Of a DNA stretch of 64,000 nucleotides, positions 35,379-47,416 are shown one piece after another. The first letter of the stretch is position 1. Each line of letters starts with the position of its first letter. The notes under the pieces are model-generated. The model had not been told where the DNA came from, did not search any database, and was given only the letters and a program-made list of their open reading frames with translations. Source of the stretch: Mallotus nudiflorus. Its lineage: Eukaryota > Streptophyta > Magnoliopsida > Malpighiales > Euphorbiaceae. Both the position numbers and the translations under genes were made by a program. The stretch lies in the NCBI GenBank assembly GCA_947683625.1, contig CANTUR010000047.1, positions 4,588,001 through 4,652,000 of the forward strand, written 5' to 3'.

Positions 35379-38300
35379 TGTAATATTCTGAGATTTTAAA
35401 TAATTTTAAACTGCATCGGGATATGCAATGTTAATAATTTTAATAAATATATTTGATTATTTAATTAGTTTGTTATTTATTAAAGTTATTTTTAGTTATT
35501 TTAAATTTGTTAAGTAAAATTTTCCAGAAAATTTTATTTTTGGGAAAATTAAAACCTAAATAAATATTTATTATTTATGTTAGTCCGTTTTACGTAATTG
35601 TATGAGTCCATGCATGATTTTAATTATCGTATTAATATATATACATATACATGCATATATATACATATTTAGCATTTTAGGGTTATTTTTCATTAAGTAT
35701 ATATTATATAGTTTTATTAAATTAATATGTGTTATATATATATGTATATAGATATTAGTTTGATTTTTGACATGTGGTGTAGGAATTTTGTGAATATAAT
35801 ATTAATATATTATACTATAAGTTAATAAAGATATATAATATATATATATAAAGTTTATCTTAATTACAAATTTTGCCATCATCCCTCTCCTTCTTCCCCG
35901 ACGCACCACCACCCCCATTCCTGCCACTGCAACCTCTTCCCTCATCATCAGTGTGTCGTTCGGCATGCCACTAGCCTCTCTAGCTTCCTCCGCCGCCTGT
36001 AGCTTCCATTTCCGATGAGTTTTGGCCGTTGTAACCCGAGAAAGTCGAAACTCGAGCTAACTTCGTTCACCGTGATTCCAGCTACCAAATTGGATGCCAT
36101 TGGTCTTTATCTCTTCCTTGAGCTCCGGTGAGTGTATTTCCAAGCTTGGTTTCACTTGATTTGGTCTAGATTTTCTTTGGTAACCAATTTTTATTTTCGG
36201 CCACTTTGAGTTCTTGATTTTTTTGAACTTTGATTCTAATGATTCAAGCTAAGTTCCTTCACAAAGATTATTCCTAGTAGCTGAATCTACATCCTGTAAT
36301 TTTTTTGAAATTTTTGGAAATTATTTTGATTTTTGTATTTTCTAATTTTTGTAAATTAATTAAATAAATTGTGAAATTGTGATTTATGGTGTTTATAGGG
36401 GTTAAAATAAATTTTAGAATTTAATTTGTAATTTTTGTATAATTATTATGAATTTATTTAGTTTAGGCGATTTTTGGAAAATTAGGTTAAATAAGTATCT
36501 TGTTAAAATTAATTGGTTAATTGAGTATAATTATTGATTTTATTGAATTATATGTTGAGAAATTAATTTTTGAGTAATTGTATAATTTTTAGTGAATTTT
36601 TGAATAATTATTGTATATTATGTGAATTTATATATAATTAGGGGTATTTTGGTAATTTGGTAATAATTTGGTTGAAAATTAAGTTAAATTGGTTTTAATA
36701 ATTATTTGAGGTATAAAAATGATTTTTACAAATTATTTAATATTTTTAACTAATTAAAACTATTTTTTGAAAATTATTTTCAAATTATATATAATATACT
36801 ATTTTTTGTAAATAAATGAGTTTTTAGTGAATTTTAATATGTTTTAGGGCTAATCATGTAATTTGGATTTATAAAATGAATTTTGATTAATATTTATGAA
36901 TTTATCGAGAATTATTGATTTTTAATAATATTTTATTAAAATTACGGTTTTTATATAATTATTGGTAAAATAATTATTTTCAGTGTTTTAAATATTTAAT
37001 TTGCTATATTTTGATTATTAAAAGGTATTTTTGGAATTTAAATGTATTCTGTGCATATCTCATGAATTGTGAACCTCGGTCGGTAGAATTGTAGTTTGGG
37101 AGTTTGACCGAGGAGTTGTGTGGCTGTGTATTCCTAAAGTGTGTTTTCTTGCAGGACCGGCTCTACTTTCTGAGTAGAGAGATGTCCATTTTACAGGGGA
37201 GGTTCTGCTGAATTTTTGGTAGAATTCTCGTAAAATGTAACATCCAGTCAAATCCCTATTCCTAATTTGTGTCCGGTGTTTTAAATCGAGTCCTTAGGAA
37301 TTTCGTTAAATTTATTCTAATTTCGTGTTATCATTTATTTGTTTAATTGCGTCGAGACCGAGGTGTAGTGGACCAAGCCTATCAGATCCATCTCGTGGAG
37401 CGCATAACTGTGAGTTGTTATTTTATATATATGTGTTTTAGGATTGCATGTTTTAGAAATGTATGTTTAAATTTTATGAAATATGCATAAATGATTTAAT
37501 AATTGCTTAGGTATATTTTAGGTATATTTTGGGTATATTTTAAATTAAATACATGTTTTGTTATTGAATTATACTTAAAATGTTTTTAAGTATATATATA
37601 ATTTATTTCTAGTTTATTTTATAATTAAATTGAATTTATTTGACATATATATACTCAAAATATACTTGGTTTATTTTTGGTATATTTCTAGTATATATAT
37701 GGTTTATATTGTTATTTTAATTAAAGTCATGCATCATTTATTTCATGAATGTATGAATTTATTTTTAAATGAAGGATATCAATAGAATGTGCTACCTAGT
37801 GGGCAGTACTGGAACTGAGTACGTACCAGTACGACGATAGAATTTAGGTTAAATTACTAACCTATTTATGGATTATGATTGGATTGATTTGATTGATGTG
37901 TGACGTGATTTGATAGTGTGATTGCTAGAGCTTGGTTGACCAAGTGTCTCGGGGCTAATCACACTGACAGTCAGACTGCTGGAGCTTAGTTGACTTAGTG
38001 TCTCAGGGCTAGTCTACTGTCTAAATGAAATAAGTGAATTTATTTGGAATAAGTGAGCATGTATGGCTAGAGTGTTGTCTAACACTATTTGAGGTTACGA
38101 TCATTTAGGGTTCTATTTGATCCTTCATAAACGGTTATTATTTTCAGTATTATAAAAAATGATTTTTGCTGCATCCGTGTGTATTTGCCTGTATATATAT
38201 TTATTATATATACTATTGAATGTGTGCATTTGTCATTTAGTTATGCATGTATATATATTATAACAATTCACTCAATGAGGTCTGACTCCCCTCTGTTAAT

Positions 38301-38715
38301 TATTTTTTAGGAGAGTCTTTGTTCTCAGACCTTAGTAGTAGACCTTTACGCTGGATTTCTTCTACCCCGGCTTTATTATGTAAACTGCTTACTTGATTTT
38401 TATTTTGTATTCTAGATACTGCAGTAGTTAAGTTGTGGGATGTATGTTTTATATATGTATGAGATTTGTATTTTAAAGAATTGAAACAAGAATTTGTATT
38501 AAAAAATATTATATATATGAGATGAGTTTATGTTATTAAATCAATTAATGAGTTATATTAACACTTATGAGATTTTAATTTCCACTGCAAGATATTTTAT
38601 TTCTTTTATTATTATTGCATATTTTTATTTTATTTTAAGGCTTGCTACGGGTTATGGATTTGAAAGAATTCCCGTTCCCTAGCGCCGGTCATGGCCCTTA
38701 TTTTGGGTTGTGACA
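35379..38715. mobile_element. 3.34-kb solo-LTR-like insertion (probable Gypsy/Tekay type)
   Basis: The insertion begins TGTAATATTCTGAG and ends GGGTTGTGACA, so it has TG...CA ends. It is flanked by an exact 5-bp duplication GTCAT at 35374-35378 and 38716-38720. It interrupts the reverse transcriptase of the older Copia element between the WYERL block and the YVDD block. No gag or pol domain, primer-binding site or second LTR copy is seen inside, which fits a solo LTR. Long LTRs of 2-4 kb with TGTAA starts and GTGACA ends are characteristic of Tekay/Del chromoviruses; this assignment is from memory. Inside are a CT-rich and GC-richer segment (35878-36060) and a GC-richer stretch around 37070-37400. 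Confidence 0.82.
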
Positions 38716-38720
38716 GTCAT

Positions 38721-39300
38721 GCTTGGATTTCTTTATGAAAGAGTTGTGTCAACTTTTCCTTTAGAAAAACCTTTTTTTAATAAGAAATTGCTCAATCTTT
38801 CATACCAAGCTCTTAGAGCTTATTTCAATATATACAGAGCTTTTGACAATTTAAAAACATGATTTAGAGAATTAAAATTTTCAAAACTAGGAGGTTGATC
38901 GACATATACCTCCTCTTCAACAAATCCAATTAAAAAAGCACTTTTGACTTCCATTTGAAAAAGTTTAAAATTCATAAATGATGCAAATGCAAGTAGCATT
39001 CTAATAGCTTCTAACCTTGTAACAACGACAAAAGTTTCATCATAATCAATTCCTTCTTCTTGATTATAACCTTTAACTACTAGCCTGGCTTTATTTCTAG
39101 TTATGATTTCTTGTGTATTCATCTTATTTCTAAACACCCATTTGATGTCTATAATAGGATGATGTATAGGTCTAGGAACCAAGGTCCAAATCTTATTTCT
39201 TTTAAATTAATTTAGCTCTTCTTGCATAGCAAGGACCCAAAATTCATCACTCAAAGCATCATCAACATTTTTGGGTTCAATTTGAGAAATGAAAGCTCAA
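38721..39300 (-). pseudogene. Copia reverse transcriptase, N-terminal half
   Basis: 39182-38820 on the minus strand encodes the RVT_2 start (IDIKWVFRNKMN, KARLVVKGYNQ, DYDETFVVV, MEVKSAFL, VYVDQPP). Decayed sequence continues to WYERLSNFLLKKGF before the GTCAT breakpoint. Frameshifts and stops separate it from the integrase part. The product would have copied element RNA into DNA. It is inactive because it is broken and physically split. Confidence 0.85.
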
Positions 39301-39509
39301 TTAACAATCATTTTAAGTTAAGATCTAATAGTTACCTCTTTTGTAGTATCACTAATGATAAGGTCTTGAGGATATGCTTTCTTAAATTGACAATTCTTTG
39401 GAAGTTCATCTTGCAAGATAGGTTGAGACATCTCTTCATTGTCTTTCTTGCTTAGATCGTCAAGTTTTAAAGGCTTACTAGCATTTTCTTCTTGAGTCTT
39501 CACATCCAC

Positions 39510-40586
39510 ATGCTCATCTACAAAATCATTAACACTACAAATATCCTTTCAAAGATTAAATGAGTTTGATTCATCAAATATAACATGCATTGACTCTTCA
39601 ACTAGTAGTGTTCTTTTATTAAAGACTGTATATGCTTTACTAGAAGTAGAATAGCCTATGAAAATTCCTTCATTGGCTTTAGAATCAAATTTTCTAAGAT
39701 TATCCTTGATGTTTAATATAAAGCACTTGCATCCAAATACTCTAAGATATAGGATTTTGGGTTTTCTATTATTCCAAAACTCATAAAAAGTTTTGTTTTA
39801 AATCAATCTTTTGAAAACTCCATTTGAAGTATAGCAAGATCCGTTAATGACTTTCACCCAAAACTATAGTGGTAAGTTATATTCATGAAGCATTGTTCTT
39901 GCCATTTTCACTAGAGTTCTATTTTTCCTTTCAACTACCTCATTTTATTGAGGAGTTCTAGGAGAAGAAAACGTATATAAAATATCATTTTCATTACAAA
40001 AGGTTTTAAAGAATTCATTTTCAAATTTGGTTCCATGATCACTTCTAATAAGTGAAATACAAAAACCTTTTTCTTTTTTAACTCTTTTTGAAAAATTTTC
40101 AAAAGCTTTCTTATGAGCAAGGAAACACACCCAAGTGAATATAGAGTAATCATCAACTAATACATATACATAGTGCATTCCATCGAGACTAGCAACTCGA
40201 ATTAGTCTAAACAAATCTATATGTATAAGTTTAAGTGGCTTAGAGGTTGACACTATATTCTTAAGCTTAAATAAAGACTTAGATTATTTTCCTTTTTGAC
40301 AAGCATCACAAGGTTTATCCTTGGAGAATTCAAGCTTAGGTAAACCAATCATAAGTCTATGTTTACAAAGATCATTCAAAAGCTCAGAGTTTGGACGTCC
40401 TAACCTTCTATGCCATATCCATGTGTCATGGGAAATAAACATTAAGCATTTTATGTTTTTGTTATCAATTTTATTCAAATCAATAATATAAACATTTTCT
40501 ACTCTTTCACTATTAAAAATTACTTTATTTTTATGAAGACTACTAATAAAGCAATTTCTAGGATAGAAAGTGACTTTATTTCCCAT
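39510..40586 (-). pseudogene. Copia GAG-pre-integrase and integrase, degenerate
   Basis: 40586-40284 carries the HHCC-type zinc region (WHRRLGRPN and CDACQKGK). 40253-39945 has the integrase core with the first two catalytic acidic positions (IHIDLF, and SDHGTKFEN). The stretch to about 39510 holds remnants of the post-integrase segment, with stops. Order and motifs are those of Copia Pol. Multiple frame breaks make it non-functional. Confidence 0.82.
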
Positions 40587-41143
40587 GCCACATAATTAAC
40601 TTATACTTAACAAATTATGTTTAAGACCATCAACAAGCAACATATGGTGCATAAATAAGAGTTGAGGATTACCGATTTCTCCAATACCTACTATCTTTCC
40701 TTTGGCATTGTCTCTGAATGTGAGATATCCTCCATCCTTTACATTAAGCTTATTGAATTACTCATTGTCTCTCATCATGTGTCTTGAACATCCACTATTA
40801 AGATACCACTTGTTTTTTATTCTTATGGATTTCAAGCACACCTACATAAGATAATTTAAGTGTTCTTTTGAACCCAAACCTTTCATAGTCTAAGTTGGTT
40901 AGTCTCAAGATAATCCAAAGGAAGTCAGTTCATGTGTAATCATCTATAGAAGCATGCATTGCTGGTGTATCCTTTAATCATGCAATATGAACATTCAATA
41001 TTTTCAAATTTATTTCTCCTAGGATAATACAATTTCCCTGTAAATGAGACATGCCTTTGGTATTGTGGTTATGTATAATTCCTAAAATTTCTTTATGTCA
41101 TATATGAAGAGTGTGACATACATTGACAATGGCACTTTGTATT
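40587..41143 (-). pseudogene. Copia protease remnant
   Basis: On the minus strand a WYLNSGCSRHM-type sequence occurs around 40770-40805. The family has Asp at the first position of the D-S-G catalytic triplet; here the codon at 40797-40799 reads Asn, so the catalytic residue is lost. Downstream HHMLLVDGLKHNLLS-like sequence confirms the protease context. In-frame stops are also present. Confidence 0.7.
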
Positions 41144-42870
41144 TTAATAAGTTTGTGGAATATGCTTAGGAGTATTGTGTCTAGCATATATGTAAACATG
41201 TTTTGATTGTGTTTTTCTAGCATGAGACTTACCTCTTTGTGTCATATAGGATTGAGTATTATAAGACTTTCCTCTAAAATTTGAGACATAAGACTTATTA
41301 GCTTTAAAAGCTTGAGTCTCAATTGGTTTAGAAGTAGAAGGAGTGGAATTATGTGATGCTTTAACAAATTTAATATGTAATGATGAGGAAGGAGTCATTC
41401 CATTTTCATATCCTAATCCACAAGTGTTTCCATGAAGTTTTTGAGAGTCAAGAAGATTGTCTAAACTCTCATTTCCTTTTTCGAATTTGAAAATGGAATT
41501 CTTCAATTCTAATATCTTATTAAAAAGTTTATGATTTTCATCATTTACTTTCTCAAGTTGCTCTTCTAAGGAATTATAAGATTTTAAATCATTAGAAAGT
41601 TTATCATTTAACTTAACAAGATTGAAAAATTCATTTCTTAAACTTTTGAATTCCTTAGATAAGCTAGATAATTCATGCTTATAATGTTTCTTTTTAGAAA
41701 GTAAGCTTTTGCATTTAAATAAGATTTTACTCATAATAGAGCTTTTAACATCATCATCATCATTATATTCACAATAATTATCATAAGAAAAGTTAGAAGT
41801 AGATGGTACCTCATTTTCATCTTCAAGAGCCACGAAATAAAGGTTGACCGCTTCTTATTGTTCCTCTTCCTTTTTTAATTTGGAGGAGTCATCCTAAGTA
41901 ACTTTAAAGTCCTTCTTCTTATCCTTTACTTATTTATTCTTGAATTTTAGTTTAGGACACTCATTATGAATGTGATGCGGTCTCTTACATTCATAGTAAG
42001 TCACCTCTTTAGTTTTTCTCTTGCCTTCTCCTTTGAACTTCTTGTTGAAGTCCATTGTTCTTGAAGAATTTTTATTTTTCAAGAACTTTTTAAAAGTTCT
42101 AATAAGCATGACAATATCATAATCTTCATCACTAAAGTCTTTAATGCTTTCCTTTTCACTATCTTCTTGAAGAGCTTTTAGTGTTATGCTCTTTTTTTTC
42201 TCTTCCTCCTTTTCCTTCTCTTCTTACTCTTCACCTATTTGTTTAATTGTAAGCTTATATGTGAAGATTTTTCTAATAAGCACATCAGTTAAAAATGTAA
42301 AGAGGTCTTAAGCTTCCTCAATTGAAGTGACCTACGATTCTCAATTCTTCTTAAATAGGATTTTTAGAATCTTGTTATTCACCTCTTCCTTAGAGAAATG
42401 CTTTCCAATTCTTGAGGGTTGTGAGAAGGGTATTGAGTTGATTAGTCATATTTGTTATTGACTCATTAGGCTTCATCTTGAAGAGTTCATATTCATACAT
42501 GTGAAGTTGAACCTTTTTGCTTCTAACTTGCATGTTGCCTTCATAATGGTTTTCCAAGGCTTCCCACATTTCCTTGACTGAAATATAATATTGAAGCTTG
42601 TCTCCTTCTTCTATTGTCATAAAAAAGAGTAGAGTGATCATAGCCTTTTTATTCTTATAGTTATCTTCCTTTTATACATTGCTCCATTGACTTCTTGATA
42701 GAATTATTTACACACCATCATCGGTAGCTTTAGGTGGTTGCCAACCTTTAAGAATAACTTTCCAAAGTATAATAGAATCACAATCTAGATAAAGCTCCAT
42801 TTTGAACTTCTAATGAGGATAGTCACTACCATCAAATAATGGTCTAAGTGAAGAAATATTTTCAAGTTCA
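41144..42870 (-). pseudogene. Copia Gag with coiled coil and damaged zinc knuckle
   Basis: From about 42870 decayed Gag sequence leads into a UBN2-type Gag domain at 42641-42390. A CCHC-like knuckle near 41955-41995 reads Y-Y-E-C..H..C, so its first cysteine is missing. The 41833-41144 frame encodes an Asp-rich start and a long heptad-like Leu/Lys/Asn helix (about residues 40-125), typical of Sirevirus Gag C-terminal regions. Stops separate the pieces. Confidence 0.75.
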
Positions 42871-42917
42871 CTACCTACGATCTTATATTCTAGCAATTAA
42901 ATTCCTAGAATCGAATT

Positions 42918-42929
42918 TCTGATACCAAT
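42918..42929 (-). other. Primer-binding site of the Sirevirus-like element
   Basis: Immediately inside the 5' LTR the minus strand reads ATTGGTATCAGA. The TGGTATCAGA core is complementary to the 3' end of plant initiator tRNA-Met (ending ...CUGAUACCA), the usual primer for plant Copia elements. Its position fixes the inner LTR boundary at 42930. Confidence 0.8.
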
Positions 42930-44099
42930 TGGAAGTGCCTTAAAAGGGGGTGAATAAGACTAATGAAAAATTTTTTAAAAATTAAAATGAATTTAATGAA
43001 TGAATAAGATTTAAAAGAGAATAGATTAGGAAGAGCAATGAACATAGAAATTTAAGGAGTTCGGATTCTAAAAAATTCTATGTCTCCACCTAACTTATCC
43101 CCAAGTTATGATTTTTTAATACCCACAATCTTATTCACAAGATTAAAATTATAAGAGTTTGAGGCTCATTCTTCAACCTTACATAAATAAGAGTTTTAAG
43201 GCTAACTCTTTAACCAAACAAAAGAGTTTTTAGGCTCACTCTTAAACCAATTCCCAAATGTTTTAATAGTTAAACACTTAAATCAATTCCATTAGAAATA
43301 TACCTCACTTCCCTTTTAATCTATCCCAAGAATTAAATGAAGATGAAGTCTTATTTCTATTATACAACCAACTTTGACAAGAGTTAATCAATACAAAGAA
43401 TATTGATACAAAGAAAAAATGAAGTTTAATGAATGCTTAAAGAGTTTTTGATAACCAAAGAGTAATGTAATGTGTATTTTTTTATCACATCTCTAGACCG
43501 TGTATATATATATATATATATATTAAGCTTAAAAAATATGGCTATTGGAGCTAATGATTATGTCTCCAACTTCTAGTTCCTTTAATAATTTTAATAATAT
43601 GTATGTTGGATATTTATGAGGTTTTCTGTCACCATGAAAACAAGGTTTCAGTGGTAGCCCTTTACTGAGTTGAACTACAAGCTTTCTGTCACCATGGCAG
43701 CTTTGCTTCAGTCATGGTCCTCTGCTGAAAAATATGATTATTGGAACTAATGATTATATCTCCAATGTCTCTTTCCTTTAATAATTTCAAAAATATGTTC
43801 GTTGAATTTTTATGAAGTTTGCTATTACCATGGAAGCAAGGCTTCAGTCACAGCCCTCTGCTGAGTGTCACCATGGCAGCGTTACTTTAGTTGAAGCCCT
43901 TTGCTGAGCTAAATAACAATCTTTTTATCACTATAGCAGCCTTCAGTCGCAGCTCTCTACTGAGTTGAATTATGACTTAGCTTTCATTAAGAGTAATATT
44001 GTACTTATGCTTATAATCACACTTAAATAAAGAAAATTAAATACTCAAAAATAAGTTTGTTAATATCAAAATCAAGATTGACTATTGCTAAGGTTAATA
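42930..44099 (-). repeat. 5' LTR of the Sirevirus-like Copia element
   Basis: This 1170-bp LTR begins TGGAAGTGCC and ends GGTTAATA on the + strand. It has the same internal ~190-bp repeat organisation (TATGGCTATTGG, then TATGATTATTGG) as its partner. A (TA)n run lies at about 43503-43522. Divergence from 31699-32874 is substantial by eye. Confidence 0.88.
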
Positions 44100-44104
44100 A
44101 GTTG

Positions 44105-45130
44105 CACTTGCTAAACAACTTTGATTAGTTAAGAAAGATTTTTTATTTCTTTAGTCTGCACCATTAATGGTAGGCAATGCAGAGCCTATTGCCTTTAATG
44201 TTGTCAAACTTAATGTATAGGCTTGGTAGGCTTTTAAGGCAAAATCATGTGCATAAATCGACAAAATTGTAAGATTTGCAATTCAATTTATCATATTCTT
44301 CTTCATGACAATATTTATGTTTACTTTGGCAATACCTTACCATCTTTGGCTAGTGAGAAAATGGAGGAAGAGGAAAGTGAGGAAAGAAAAAAAAAAGCTT
44401 CTTTCATTTTATATGATATTGTTTATTTTTGTTCATTTTTTCTATCTTTATACAACATATTTTACTTCTTCACTTGATCGTATGTTGTTAATCATCGTTT
44501 TCCTTATGCAATTACTATAAAAATGGAGGAATAGAAATATAATAGGATAAAGAAAGTACAAGTTAAGAAATGACAAGTTTTTATGGTCCATTTGTTTTGT
44601 TATTGCATCTTTGGGTTACTTTACTATTGATTTGTGATCGATACAAGTTGAATCACTTTTGATAATGCACCTTTGTACTAGATCTTTTTCTTTTTTTAAA
44701 AAAATTTCTTTGTACTTGTGTGGACATGTTTTGAAGCAATCGCCTCTTATATATGTTATGTAATAAATACATAATATTGCATGACAAAATAAAAAAATCT
44801 CATATATATTCTTCAAAACCAAAAAAACTAAAATAGAAAAAAATGAATTGGAAACAAAAAATAAACCAAAAAAAAAATCAAAGAAAACCAAAATTATAAT
44901 TCTCCTTCAGCTATTGAATATTTGGACATAAAATAAAGATTGCATAAATATAACAAACATACAAAAAAACTCTGTGATACAACTATATTGCCATTAATAA
45001 AAAAAAAAGTATCAAAAAATGATACTAAATTATAAATGCAACATATAATGACAGCATCCTATTACGACTCAACAACACCAAAAACTTAAAAAATATATTA
45101 TATTTTTTCATTATCTTTGATTAAATAAAT
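44105..45130. other. Intergenic, no supported gene
   Basis: Short open stretches near 44250-44520 and 44620-44890 lack splice context and consist of hydrophobic low-complexity translations of T-rich DNA. They are not called as genes. The segment 44780-44900 is A-rich with CCAAAAAAA phrases. Confidence 0.5.
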
Positions 45131-45149
45131 TATTATGATTATGATTATG

Positions 45150-45204
<55 letters not shown>
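45131..45204. repeat. (TTA)n trinucleotide microsatellite
   Basis: About 74 bp consist of TTA/ATT units, with some ATG/ATT interruptions at the left end. It is non-coding and adjoins the tandem array that follows. Confidence 0.9.
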
Positions 45205-45205
<1 letters not shown>

Positions 45206-46165
45206 ATGTATAAAATAATATCAGAAACCAAACATAAGCCAAAAAGCAACATAAATAAATCATGCATAAAAGATCTTAGAAAAAAAATGCCATAAAAGCA
45301 TGTTTAAAACTCTATCCACCAATAACACCAAATTAGTTATAAAAATATACAAAATCACCATTTTCAATAGTCTATTCAAACAAAAAAAAGTCAACCATAA
45401 ACAAAATACAAAAAAATAAAAAAGCATAAATCCCCACTTAAATCACACGCAGCTTTTATAGTATAATAAATAACAATGAAAAGATGATCAACATCATCAA
45501 GTACAGTCTCTTCACCCTAAAAATAAAACAACACATTAAAAGAAAAATTATAAGCCAAAAAGATACTAAATTAGTATATAAAAAAAACATGCTAAATTAG
45601 AATTTTTCAACACTTTATCACCATTATCGCCATCTGTAACAAAAATATCTTCAATATTGGAATTAAAATCAACATCCTCATATAATTTCTTATCACCTTT
45701 AAAACAAAAACACAAAATAAAGTATTAGAAACCAAATAGAAACAAAAAAGATACAAAAATAATAAAACAAAACATGCCCTGATAGAATCCTTTAACTCAT
45801 CATCACCATTAACAATTTCAACAAACTCTAAGCACCATTTTCACAATTAGTAACATCTTCTAAATCAGAACTAAAAACAAAAAAAGCACATTTATCTTTC
45901 CCTGCACTTTTAAAACAATATCAGAAACTAAACGTAAACCAAAAAGCAACAAAATTAAATACATGCTACCTAATAAAATAAATCCTTTAATTCATCACCA
46001 CCAATATTTTCAACAAACTCTGAATCATAAGCACTCTTTTCACAACCAGCAACATCTCCTAAATAAAAACTAGAAATACCAAAAGCACATCTACATTTCC
46101 GTAGTTTTAAAACAAGATCAGAAACTAAAAGTAAATAAAAAAAAATTATATTCATACTACTTAAT
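45205..46165 (-). repeat. Decayed ~200-bp tandem array with exon-like units
   Basis: Related units recur with markers TTTAAAACAA at 45698, 45909 and 46106, and ATCAGAAACYAAACRTAARCCAAAAAGC-type sequence (compare 45215, 45915 and 46112). On the minus strand each unit has a T-rich stretch ending in an AG, like a splice acceptor, followed by an acidic segment: in the clearest copy LGDVAGCEKSAY then EFVENIGGDELKDL, in the others EDVTNCENGA and YEDVDFNSNIEDIF. This suggests tandem duplication of one exon plus intron of an unrecognised gene, now with stops. It may equally be a chance A/T-rich minisatellite. No family was recognised. Confidence 0.5.
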
Positions 46166-46172
46166 AAAAGAA

Positions 46173-46245
46173 TGGAGATGTGGGGTATCAATTCTTGTAT
46201 CTCTTGCATGCTAAGCAAGTGCTCTACCAAATGAGCTACTCTCAT
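46173..46245 (-). pseudogene. tRNA-Ala (AGC) pseudogene
   Basis: On the minus strand the sequence follows the plant tRNA-Ala pattern: GTAGCTCATTTGGTAGAGC (D arm), TTGC-TTAGCAT-GCAA (intact anticodon stem with AGC anticodon), a T arm ending ATACCCCA and the 3' acceptor CATCTCCA. The 5' acceptor strand (ATGAGAG) no longer pairs with CATCTCC, and the T-stem 5' strand (CAAGA) cannot pair with CCCCA. It is therefore a 73-nt pseudogene rather than a working tRNA. Confidence 0.75.
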
Positions 46246-46539
46246 CTTCATCTTTCATTTACTAACATATTATTAAATTAGATTATGATATATTTGAAGA
46301 GAAGCAAAACTAACCCTATTCTTGTAGCTACAATATTATTATTATTATTACTATTAGTATCCAATGTTGGTTCAATTATAACGAATTTTGCATTTTTTAC
46401 ATATTAAGAACTTGAATAATCAATTATGTATAAAAAATTTATTGCATGTGAGTTATTTGTATTTTGGCCATCATATTATGTGTATTCTTAAAACCCACTT
46501 GGACAATTTATAAAATAAAATTTCAAAAAATATTTGGCA

Positions 46540-46905
46540 AATGTTTCGCTAAAAAAAGAAAAAAATTAAGGAAAATAATTTTTTAAAAAAGAGAATTAAA
46601 AATAAAGAGAAAATAAATAATAAAAAATAAAAAAGAAGGGAAATAGAAAAAGAAAAAAGAAAAAAGGGTAAAATACAAATTTGTAAAAAAAGAAAAAGAA
46701 AAAAAGAAAGAGAAAATAAAAATAGAAGGAAAGGGAAGAAAAAAATTAAAAATAAAAAAGAGAAAAATATAATAAAAAATGATTAAAAAATTTATAAAAA
46801 TTATAAAAAAAGAGAAAAATAAAAAATAAAATGAAGAGAATAAAAATCATTAAGAAATTAATAAAAAAATAATTATAAAATGAAAAATAAATCAAAATAA
46901 AAAAT
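46540..46905 (+). repeat. Purine-rich low-complexity tract
   Basis: Roughly 365 bp of AAAAAG/AAAAT units on the + strand with almost no C. All open frames through it on the opposite strand are Phe/Leu/Tyr runs and not genes. It may be a degraded simple repeat. Confidence 0.7.
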
Positions 46906-47108
46906 ATAGGTATATTTTTTAAAAAATAAAACATATTTTTTAATTACAATAGAATAAATTTATAATTAATAAAAATTTTAGATATTTTTATTGATAATAT
47001 TTAAAAATGAGATTTTTTGTAAATGTCTAAATAAAAAAGCCCAGGCCGGCCCAGTCCGTGTCCATTATTTGCCTGGTCCGGGATACTCATTATCTAATAA
47101 ACTAAGAC

Positions 47109-47407
47109 TGTTGTGAAATAAAGATTGAATTACTTATTTTGTTATAGAACTAAACTTGAATTTAGTAGTATTTAACTAGAAGAAAAATATTTTATAGTAT
47201 AATGATTTTGAGAGAATTTAGAAAGAGTTTGGAGAGAATTTAGAGAACTATAATATTGAAAGAATTTGGAGAGTAATCTATCTTTTCTTCTTCTTAATCT
47301 TAACATCCTCATTAATGAATTTCAATCCCTTTATATAGAGATTTTCTTTTCACTATTTGAGTACTATTCTCTCACAAGTAATATATTGTTCATTCACATT
47401 CATAATA
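47109..47407 (-). repeat. 3' LTR of the young Copia element
   Basis: This 299-bp LTR begins TGTTGTGAAATAAAG and ends CATTCATAATA on the + strand. It is the shorter of the pair. An inner A+T-rich part with TTTATATAGAG near 47330 is a plausible TATA region for the minus- or plus-strand promoter. Confidence 0.93.
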
Positions 47408-47416
47408 CTCCCCCTT
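47408..47416 (-). other. Polypurine tract
   Basis: The minus strand reads AAGGGGGAG directly before the 3' LTR, as expected for the plus-strand primer of an LTR retrotransposon. A second GAGGGGGAG tract lies at 47516-47524, ~110 bp further inside, and might be a duplicated or auxiliary tract. Confidence 0.8.

Larger units (their letters stand above)
31699..44099 (-). mobile_element. Old Sirevirus-like Copia LTR retrotransposon, with nested insertion
   Basis: LTRs lie at 31699-32874 and 42930-44099. The 5-bp target duplication AGTTG is exact at 31694-31698 and 44100-44104. Reading on the minus strand, the order is 5' LTR, primer-binding site, Gag, protease, integrase, reverse transcriptase, RNase H, a ~1.56-kb non-coding 3' region and 3' LTR. 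That is Copia order (integrase before RT). The long LTRs, Gag with UBN2 domain and coiled coil, and LTR ends of this type resemble Sireviruses. The total is 12.4 kb, or 9.06 kb without the 3337-bp insertion at 35379-38715. Many stops and frameshifts, a lost protease aspartate and clear LTR divergence show that it is inactive and old. Confidence 0.9.

Noticed and set aside
45121..45204. CRISPR-like or satellite array
   Set aside because: It is a trinucleotide microsatellite without spacers, in a plant nuclear context.
46746..46934. Apparent membrane protein frame on the minus strand
   Set aside because: Translation of a purine-rich simple-sequence tract; only Phe, Leu, Ile, Tyr and Asn appear.
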